Origin: DASYHS01 sp035998295
GTDB lineage: Bacteria > Pseudomonadota > Alphaproteobacteria > Azospirillales > Azospirillaceae
Length of the DNA stretch: 11,189 nt
Assembly (NCBI RefSeq): GCF_035998295.1
Contig: NZ_DASYHS010000057.1
Location: forward strand, 1-11,189
Reading direction: 5' to 3'
Positions 6,491 to 11,189 of this stretch are shown here, in pieces. Position numbers and translations under genes: made by a program. Position 1 is the stretch's first letter. Each line of letters starts with the position of its first letter. The notes beneath the pieces are model-generated. The model had not been told where the DNA came from. It was given only the letters and a program-made list of their open reading frames with translations, and made no database searches.

Positions 6491-7434
6491 GCGGACCGCC
6501 TTTCGAAAGCCTCGGGCCAGAACCTGCGCGCGGCCAGCGTCAGCCCGTCCAGCACCGCCCGGTCGGCCTCGATCGCGCGGACCTCGGCGCCCGCCGCCTC
6601 GATCGCGCGGGCATAGAGCCCTGCGAGCCGGCCGGAGGCGACCAGCGTCACCCGCCGCGCAGCACCATCCGCGAGCTGCCCGCCGACCTCGGCGCCGATC
6701 AGCAGCCCGCTCAGCCGGTCCGCGGTCTCGCCGCCGCCCGCTCCCAGCAGCAGCCCGCGCGCGCGCAGCGCGAACAGCGCCGCCACCGCGCCCCCCGGAT
6801 CGGCGAGCCCGCGGGCGAGCCCGGCCAGGAAGTCCGGCGCGTCCGGCCGCCCCGTCCCCTCCTGCCCCGCCACCGCATGGCGCAGGATCGACTGCTCGCA
6901 CAGGAGCGCGAACAGCTCCCCCGTCATCACCGTGGCGAAGCCGGCCACCCGGCCCCCGGCCAAGCGGACCCATTTGGTGTGCGTGCCCGGCATGCAGACC
7001 AGCCCGTCGGCCTCGCCCTCCCCGGCGAGGAAGCCGAGCAGCTTGGTCTCCTCGCCGCGCATGACGTCGGGGCGGTCGGGATCGCGCACCGCCAGGCCGG
7101 GCAGGATGCGCACGTCGAGCGCGGCCGCCGGGACGCGGACCGCATGGTCGAGGATCTCGCCCGGGGACGCGGGCACGTCGACATAGGGCGCCTCGTGCCA
7201 GCCCTCGCGCGAGCCGGCCATGCCGCAGACCGCGACCGGAAGCGCGGGCGCGCCGAGCGCTGCGAGATGGGCCGCGAGGACGTCGGCATACCCGTCGCGC
7301 GCCAGCGCCCGCATGCCCTGTTCCGAGCGCCGCTCGCCCACGACCTCGCCCCGGGCATCGACGAGCCGCAGGCGGAAGCTGGTGGTGCCCCAGTCGACGG
7401 CGGCGAAGACGGGCGGTGCGGGATGGGGCTGCAA
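6487..7434 (-). CDS. dgoK: 2-dehydro-3-deoxygalactonokinase
   Basis: A 315-residue ATP-dependent kinase that phosphorylates 2-keto-3-deoxygalactonate at C6. It is closely like E. coli DgoK (292 residues): the phosphate-1 loop DWGTTSFR (14-21), GMAGSREGWHEAPY (71-84), VMRGEETKLLG (124-134), MPGTHTKWV (148-156), TVMTGEL (168-174) and LSGLLIGAEVGG (241-252). The start appears to be TTG at 7434, with GAGG about 9 nt upstream; no ATG or GTG lies before the first conserved motif. The last bases overlap the dgoA start, so kinase and aldolase are translationally coupled. It follows the small lipoprotein gene by 52 bp with no obvious terminator, so it may be transcribed from the response regulator promoter. 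Confidence 0.93.
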   Translation of the reverse strand: MQPHPAPPVFAAVDWGTTSFRLRLVDARGEVVGERRSEQGMRALARDGYADVLAAHLAALGAPALPVAVCGMAGSREGWHEAPYVDVPASPGEILDHAVRVPAAALDVRILPGLAVRDPDRPDVMRGEETKLLGFLAGEGEADGLVCMPGTHTKWVRLAGGRVAGFATVMTGELFALLCEQSILRHAVAGQEGTGRPDAPDFLAGLARGLADPGGAVAALFALRARGLLLGAGGGETADRLSGLLIGAEVGGQLADGAARRVTLVASGRLAGLYARAIEAAGAEVRAIEADRAVLDGLTLAARRFWPEAFERRSA

Positions 7435-7486
7435 GACGGCCGGCCTCGGCGGCAGTGGATGGCGGTGTATCGGTTAGGGCGCCACT

Positions 7487-7675
7487 CTACTCCGTCGGGA
7501 CGGCGCCGAGGAAGCCGGTGCGTCGCGTCGGGTCGGGCTCGGTGTAGCACTCCGGATCGGCCAGGGTGCTGTAGCACCAGAGCGCCACGTCCTCACGGAC
7601 GGCGGACCGGTCGCCGGCGCAGCCGGCCAGGACCAGCAGCGCCGCCGCCGCCGTGATGACGCTCACTCCAGCCAT
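7487..7675 (-). CDS. Small predicted lipoprotein
   Basis: A 62-residue protein with a hydrophobic N-terminal segment (V4-L16) ending in the lipobox LAGC (C19). It should be exported, cleaved before C19 and lipidated, leaving a mature chain of about 44 residues. The mature part holds WCYSTLADPECYTEPDP (33-49) with two cysteines nine residues apart that could form a disulfide. CYxTLAxxxCYxxPxP-type segments seem to recur in small alphaproteobacterial lipoproteins, from memory and without a known function. It starts 7 nt after the response regulator stop codon, with GAGG just upstream, so the two genes form one transcript. Why it sits between a regulator and a sugar-acid kinase is unknown. Confidence 0.75.
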   Translation of the reverse strand: MAGVSVITAAAALLVLAGCAGDRSAVREDVALWCYSTLADPECYTEPDPTRRTGFLGAVPTE

Positions 7676-7682
7676 GGCCGCC

Positions 7683-8366
7683 TCAGGCGATTTCCAGGTT
7701 GTTGCCGCCCGCCGTATCCTCGCCGAAGCCGTTGTTGAGCGCCCAGATCGCCGCCTGCGTGCGGTTCGAGGCGTTGATCTTGCGCAGCAGGCTCTTGAGG
7801 TGGACCTTGACCGTCGCCTCGGTGATGTTGAGGTGGTTGGCGATGATCTTGTTGCTGTCGCCGTTCAGCAGGCAGCGCACGATCTGCGCCTCGCGCTGCG
7901 ACAGCCCCTTGCCCGAGACCGGCGGTGCGTCCAGCGCCCCGTTGCCGTTGGCCCGGCCGCTGATCAGCAGTGCCGCCAGATGGGTCGGGAACACCTTCTC
8001 GCCCATCATGACGAGGCGCAGCGACTGGTCCAGCGCGTCGATCGAGATGTCCTTGATCAGGAACCCGTCGGCGCCGGCCTGGATCGCCCTGGCCATGACG
8101 CCGGCGTCGAGCTGCGTCGACAGCAGCACGATGCGCGCCTCGGGGCAGGCGGACTTGAAGGACCCGACCACCTCGCTGACGTCCCCCAACCCCGCGGGGT
8201 CGACGAGGATCAGTTGCGGCGTGTCCTTTCCCGCAACGAGAGAGAGAGCCTCATCCAGACTCGACGCGCCCTGCGTGATCTGGAAATCCCGGTCCGCGAA
8301 CAGGGCCTTCAGCCCTTCGCGAAACAGCTTGTTCGCGTCGACCAGGGTGACGGCGACCGATTGCAT
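7683..8366 (-). CDS. NarL/FixJ-type response regulator with LuxR HTH
   Basis: A 227-residue two-domain DNA-binding regulator. The receiver domain (about 4-120) has phospho-acceptor D56 (LILVDPAG), switch residue S83 (VLLST) and the conserved lysine K105 (FLIKDIS). The acidic pocket is incomplete: VTLVDANKLFREG has D10 but alanine at position 11, where a second acidic residue is usual. A short Gly/Asn-rich linker (about 137-152) leads to a LuxR-type HTH (about 154-215) with LSQREAQIV, NKIIANHLNITEATVKVHLKSLLRKI and NRTQAAIWAL. No sensor kinase is encoded nearby, so it is an orphan in this window. It is the first gene of the minus-strand run leading into dgoK-dgoA-lactonase-dehydratase and may control it, which is inference. 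The weak GGAG lies 10 nt before the ATG at 8366. Confidence 0.9.
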   Translation of the reverse strand: MQSVAVTLVDANKLFREGLKALFADRDFQITQGASSLDEALSLVAGKDTPQLILVDPAGLGDVSEVVGSFKSACPEARIVLLSTQLDAGVMARAIQAGADGFLIKDISIDALDQSLRLVMMGEKVFPTHLAALLISGRANGNGALDAPPVSGKGLSQREAQIVRCLLNGDSNKIIANHLNITEATVKVHLKSLLRKINASNRTQAAIWALNNGFGEDTAGGNNLEIA

Positions 8367-8438
8367 CGACGGCTCACTCCAAAGTGGGTTGATGTGCCTG
8401 ACAATCTACTCCGTCGACCGTGCTTGATCCACTTATTT

Positions 8439-8455
8439 GTTAATTCACCGTTAAC
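8439..8455. promoter_or_regulatory. Inverted repeat GTTAA-N7-TTAAC in an AT-rich gap
   Basis: The gap 8367-8464 upstream of the response regulator contains a strikingly AT-rich patch (about 8431-8464) in an otherwise GC-rich window. Within it GTTAA (8439-8443) and TTAAC (8451-8455) form an inverted repeat with a 7-bp spacer. It is a candidate operator or upstream promoter element for the regulator/lipoprotein/dgo run. I could not assign convincing -35 and -10 boxes in this gap. Confidence 0.4.
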
Positions 8456-8464
8456 TATTTGGTT

Positions 8465-8493
8465 GCGACCGGCCCGGAGGCCGGGCCGGTCGC
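8465..8493 (-). terminator. Strong hairpin, probable mmsA terminator
   Basis: A perfect 13-bp GC-rich stem (8465-8477 with 8481-8493, arms GCGACCGGCCCGG/CCGGGCCGGTCGC) with a 3-nt loop begins 25 nt past the mmsA stop codon. On the minus strand it is followed by AACCAAATAGTTAA, which is AT-rich but not a T run, so it is a non-canonical intrinsic terminator at best. It separates mmsA from the response regulator transcript. Confidence 0.7.
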
Positions 8494-8518
8494 GTCCAAT
8501 GCGCTCTGTCCAGCGCGC

Positions 8519-10018
8519 TCAGTCCATCGTCGGGATGACGAAGCTGGCGCCGGTCTTGATGCCGCTCGGCCAGCGCGAGGTGATGGTCTTGGTCCGGGTG
8601 TAGAAGCGGACCGCGTCCGGGCCGTGCTGGTTCAGGTCGCCGAAGCCCGAGCGCTTCCAGCCGCCGAACGTGTAGTAGGCGAGCGGAACCGGGATCGGCA
8701 CGTTGACGCCGACCATGCCGACCTCGACCCGCGAGGCGAAGTCGCGCGCCGCGTCGCCGTCGCGGGTGAAGATCGCGACGCCGTTGCCGAACTCGTGCTC
8801 GGTCGGCAGGCGCAGCGCGTCCTCGTAGCTGTCGGCGCGCACGACCGAGAGCACGGGGCCGAAGATCTCCTCCTTGTAGATCCGCATGTCCGGCGTGACC
8901 TTGTCGAACAGGCAGCCGCCCATGTAGAAGCCGTTCTCGTAGCCCTGCAGCTTGAAGCCGCGGCCGTCGACCAGCAGGTCGGCCCCTTCCTCGACGCCGA
9001 GCTGGACGTAGCCCTCGACCCGCTTCATGTGCTCGCGCGTCACCAGCGGGCCGTAGTCGGCGGTCGGGTCGGTGCTCGGGCCGATCTTCAGCGTCTCGAC
9101 CCGCGGCACCAGCCGCTCGAGCAGCGCCTCGGCGGTCTTGCGGCCGACCGGGACGACGACCGAGATCGCCATGCAGCGCTCGCCGGCCGAGCCGTAGCCG
9201 GCGCCGATCAGCGCGTCGGTCGCCTGGTCGAGGTCGGCGTCCGGCATGATCAGGGCGTGGTTCTTGGCCCCGCCGAAGGCCTGGACGCGCTTACCGGCCG
9301 CCGTGCCCCGGGTGTAGACGTATTCCGCGATCGGGGTCGAGCCGACGAAGCCGACCGCCTTGATGTCGGGATCGTCGAGGATCGCGTCGACCGCGACCTT
9401 GTCGCCGTTGACGACGTTGAGGACGCCCGGCGGCAGCCCGGCCTCCATCAGCAGCTCCGCCAGGCGCAGCGGCACCGACGGGTCGCGCTCGGACGGCTTC
9501 AGGATGAAGGCGTTGCCGCAGGCCAGCGCCGGCGCGAACTTCCACATCGGGATCATGGCCGGGAAGTTGAACGGCGTGATCCCGGCGACGACGCCGAGGG
9601 GCTGGCGCATCGAGTGGATGTCGATGCCGGGCCCGGCCCCCTCGGTGTACTCGCCCTTCAGCAGGTGCGGGATGCCGACCGAGAACTCGACCACCTCGAG
9701 CCCGCGCTGGATGTCGCCCTTCGCGTCGGGGATGGTCTTGCCGTGCTCCTTGGCCAGCAGCGCCGCCAGGTCGTCGAACTCGCGATGCAGCAGCTCCAGG
9801 AAGCGCATCAGCACGCGCGCGCGCTTCTGCGGGTTCATCGCCGCCCAGCCGGGCTGCGCCGCCTTGGCGGACTCGACCGCGCGCCGAACCTCGCCGACGT
9901 CGGCCAGCGGCACCCGCCCGCCGATCTCCCCCGTCATCGGGGTGTAGATGTCGGTGAACCGGCCCGAAGTCCCCTCCACGCGGCGGCCATCGATGAAGTG
10001 ATAGAGTTCCGTCACCAC
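8519..10018 (-). CDS. mmsA: Methylmalonate-semialdehyde dehydrogenase (CoA-acylating)
   Basis: A 499-residue aldehyde dehydrogenase superfamily enzyme converting methylmalonate or malonate semialdehyde, with NAD and CoA, to propionyl-CoA or acetyl-CoA; used in valine, inositol and beta-alanine breakdown. The catalytic cysteine is C282 in GSAGERCMAISV. TPFNFPAMIP (149-158) and KEEIFGPV (382-389) are the usual cofactor and structural motifs. QAFGGAKNHAL replaces the general-base glutamate segment of hydrolytic aldehyde dehydrogenases, which marks the CoA-acylating MMSDH branch, as does the C-terminal GWKRSGFGDLNQHGPDAVRFYTRTKT. The start is one of two adjacent GTG codons (10018 or 10015) preceded by GGAGG; I chose the first. 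A long open frame upstream to 11188 is an artefact opposite the LysR gene. Confidence 0.95.
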   Translation of the reverse strand: MVTELYHFIDGRRVEGTSGRFTDIYTPMTGEIGGRVPLADVGEVRRAVESAKAAQPGWAAMNPQKRARVLMRFLELLHREFDDLAALLAKEHGKTIPDAKGDIQRGLEVVEFSVGIPHLLKGEYTEGAGPGIDIHSMRQPLGVVAGITPFNFPAMIPMWKFAPALACGNAFILKPSERDPSVPLRLAELLMEAGLPPGVLNVVNGDKVAVDAILDDPDIKAVGFVGSTPIAEYVYTRGTAAGKRVQAFGGAKNHALIMPDADLDQATDALIGAGYGSAGERCMAISVVVPVGRKTAEALLERLVPRVETLKIGPSTDPTADYGPLVTREHMKRVEGYVQLGVEEGADLLVDGRGFKLQGYENGFYMGGCLFDKVTPDMRIYKEEIFGPVLSVVRADSYEDALRLPTEHEFGNGVAIFTRDGDAARDFASRVEVGMVGVNVPIPVPLAYYTFGGWKRSGFGDLNQHGPDAVRFYTRTKTITSRWPSGIKTGASFVIPTMD

Positions 10019-10105
10019 GGCATTCCTCCGATTGTCATTGTGCCGGACTGTTCCATTGCCATCGGCGCACATCCACGTGCAAATTCGTGAAATCGCTGTG
10101 CGGAG
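10019..10105. promoter_or_regulatory. Divergent mmsA/lysR control region
   Basis: This 87-bp gap lies between two divergent genes and must hold both promoters. It contains an inverted repeat GCAC-N6-GTGC (10067-10080), directly beside an AT-richer patch AAATTCGTGAAAT (10081-10093), either of which could be the LysR-type binding site. On the minus strand TTGCAC then GCAATG, 17 bp apart, is a weak promoter candidate for mmsA. The Shine-Dalgarno of mmsA (GGAGG on the minus strand, 10025-10029) is clear. Specific boxes are low confidence. Confidence 0.55.
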
Positions 10106-11026
10106 ATGGTGCAGCCGGTCATGCGGGATTTCGACTGGAACGACGTACGGTACTTCCTCGCGGTCGTCCGCGCCAGAACGCTGACGCTCGCGGCGCGGCG
10201 CCTCGGCACGAATCACACGACCGTGGCGCGGCGCATCGCGGCGCTGGAGGCGGCGCTGAACGCGAAGCTGTTCGACCGCCATGTCGGCGGCTACGTCCCG
10301 ACCGAGCAGGGCGAGCGCTTCCTGGAGGAGGCGGAGGCGATGGAGGCGTCGGCGATCCTGGCGCGCAGCCGGATCGCGGATTCCGCCGCGACGCTGTCGG
10401 GCGCGGTGCGGATCGGCGCCCCGGACGGCTTCGGCAGCTTCTTCCTCGCCCCGGCGATCGGCGCGCTGTGCGACCAGCACCCCGAGCTGGAGGTCGAGAT
10501 CGTCGCGATGCCGCGGGTCTTCAGCCTGTCCAAGCGCGAGGCGGACATCGCGATCAGCCTCGCCCAGCCCTCGCAGGGCCGCCTGGTCGTGCGCAAGCTG
10601 ACCGACTACCAGCTCGGCCTGTACGCGGCACCCGGCTACCTGGACCGCGCGCCGCCGATCCGCGGGCGGGCCGACCTGCCCGTCCACCGCTTCATCCACT
10701 ACATCGACGACCTGCTCTACACGCCCCAGCTCGACTACGTGCCGCAGATCGACAAGGCGATCCGGCCGCGCCTGCGCAGCGCCAACCTGGTGGCGCAGAT
10801 GCGCGCGGCGATGGCCGGCGCCGGCATCTGCGTCCTGCCCTGCTTCATGGCCGACCCGGAGCCGGGGCTGGCCCGCGTCCTGGCGGGCGAGGTGGCGCTG
10901 ACGCGCAGCTTCTGGCTGGCCGTCCACGCCGATCAGCGCAACCTCGCGCGCATCCGCACCACCAGCCAGTTCATCGTCGACGCGGTCCGCGACGCGCGGC
11001 CGCTGTTCCTGCCGGCCTCCGCCTGA
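10106..11026 (+). CDS. LysR-family transcriptional regulator
   Basis: A 306-residue one-component regulator. The N-terminal winged HTH (about residues 9-68) shows the family pattern: DWNDVRYFLAVVRARTLTLAARRLGTNHTTVARRIAALEAALNAKLFDR is read in pieces as the HTH and its recognition helix, followed by TEQGERFLEEAE, the start of the linker helix. The effector-binding part follows (from about 95), including GAVRIGAPDGFGSFFLAP and a late AMAGAGICVLPCFMAD. It diverges from mmsA across 87 bp, the arrangement expected if it controls mmsA, itself, or both. Starts at 10106 and 10121 (MRDFDWND) are both possible; GGAG lies too close to the first to be decisive. The only plus-strand gene in the window. 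Confidence 0.92.
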   Translation: MVQPVMRDFDWNDVRYFLAVVRARTLTLAARRLGTNHTTVARRIAALEAALNAKLFDRHVGGYVPTEQGERFLEEAEAMEASAILARSRIADSAATLSGAVRIGAPDGFGSFFLAPAIGALCDQHPELEVEIVAMPRVFSLSKREADIAISLAQPSQGRLVVRKLTDYQLGLYAAPGYLDRAPPIRGRADLPVHRFIHYIDDLLYTPQLDYVPQIDKAIRPRLRSANLVAQMRAAMAGAGICVLPCFMADPEPGLARVLAGEVALTRSFWLAVHADQRNLARIRTTSQFIVDAVRDARPLFLPASA

Positions 11027-11052
11027 GGCCGCCGGGGCCGCGCCGCCCCTAG

Positions 11053-11189
11053 GAGTGTGTCCGAGTAAATGAACGGCCGTCTTGTTGAGGTTCTGTTGGC
11101 AGGCGGGTTCTGGAAAGAATGGGGCGGGGTTCAGGCGCGGGCGCCGGCGAGCTTGAGGAGGTTGTGTACGGTGCACAGGAAGGCCCATT
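11053..11189 (-). mobile_element. End of an insertion sequence (IS5/IS1182-like), partial
   Basis: The terminus appears to be GAGTGTGTCCGAGTAA (11053-11068), a typical transposon end, directly after CTAG (11049-11052), which could be the duplicated target. It is followed by the 3' end of a transposase gene reading towards this terminus on the minus strand. The element begins 26 bp past the lysR stop codon and continues beyond the window, so the other terminus and the target duplication cannot be seen. Family assignment rests on the transposase tail and is tentative. Confidence 0.65.
11131..11189 (-). CDS. Transposase C-terminal fragment (runs off window)
   Basis: The last 18 codons before a TGA at 11131 read WAFLCTVHNLLKLAGARA. 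A W-x-L-x-C-x-x-H/Y-N-L-x-K-L tail is usual at the C-terminus of DDE transposases of the IS5/IS1182 type (DDE_Tnp_1_6-like). The rest lies past the window's end, so catalytic residues and intactness cannot be judged. Confidence 0.65.
   Translation of the reverse strand, partial: WAFLCTVHNLLKLAGARA

Noticed and set aside
10019..11188. N-terminal extension of the mmsA frame up to 11188
   Set aside because: Homology begins at VTELYHFIDGRR beside a clear GGAGG. The upstream part is antisense to the LysR gene and unlike any aldehyde dehydrogenase.

Overview
The window is GC-rich (visibly about 70% G+C outside a few promoter gaps) and carries gene orders and protein types typical of an alphaproteobacterium, most likely in or near the Rhodospirillales/Azospirillaceae. 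The evidence is the infA-maf-RNase E/G-yacG cluster, the extensive ATGA/GTGA start-stop overlaps, and an IlvD/Edd sugar-acid dehydratase resembling alphaproteobacterial xylonate/arabonate dehydratases. Everything from the start to 10018 reads on the minus strand; only the LysR gene at 10106-11026 reads on the plus strand.

Region 1 (1-2490) is a housekeeping block. In transcription order it holds infA (translation initiation factor IF-1), maf (nucleotide pyrophosphatase), a short RNase E/G-family ribonuclease, yacG (zinc-finger gyrase inhibitor), and a tRNA-Phe with its own good-looking promoter. Region 2 (2490-3034) is mostly non-coding. It holds one probable unrecognised small proline-rich protein with a strong ribosome binding site and a 15-bp tandem repeat, plus two hairpins; the larger is a perfect 15-bp palindrome just after the next operon.

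Region 3 (3035-8464) is an accessory sugar-acid catabolic cluster. In transcription order it runs: a NarL/LuxR-type response regulator, a 62-residue lipoprotein, 2-dehydro-3-deoxygalactonokinase (dgoK), 2-dehydro-3-deoxy-6-phosphogalactonate aldolase (dgoA), an SMP-30 family lactonase, and an IlvD/Edd-family dehydratase. Together the enzymes can run a De Ley-Doudoroff-type route: aldonolactone to aldonate, to 2-keto-3-deoxy acid, to its 6-phosphate, to pyruvate plus glyceraldehyde-3-phosphate. The kinase and aldolase point to D-galactonate as the substrate. The dehydratase comes from the IlvD/Edd family rather than the enolase-superfamily DgoD. No sugar dehydrogenase or transporter is present here.

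Region 4 (8465-11026) is mmsA (methylmalonate-semialdehyde dehydrogenase) with a hairpin terminator, and a divergent LysR regulator sharing an 87-bp intergenic region. Region 5 (11053-11189) is the end of an insertion sequence: an inverted-repeat-like terminus beside a CTAG, and the last 18 codons of a transposase running off the window.

I see no CRISPR array, phage genes, defence system or clearly new multi-gene system. The items most worth a second look are the repeat-bearing small protein at 2537-2737, the zinc-link-less ribonuclease, the dehydratase substitution in the galactonate pathway, and the response regulator/lipoprotein pair attached to it.
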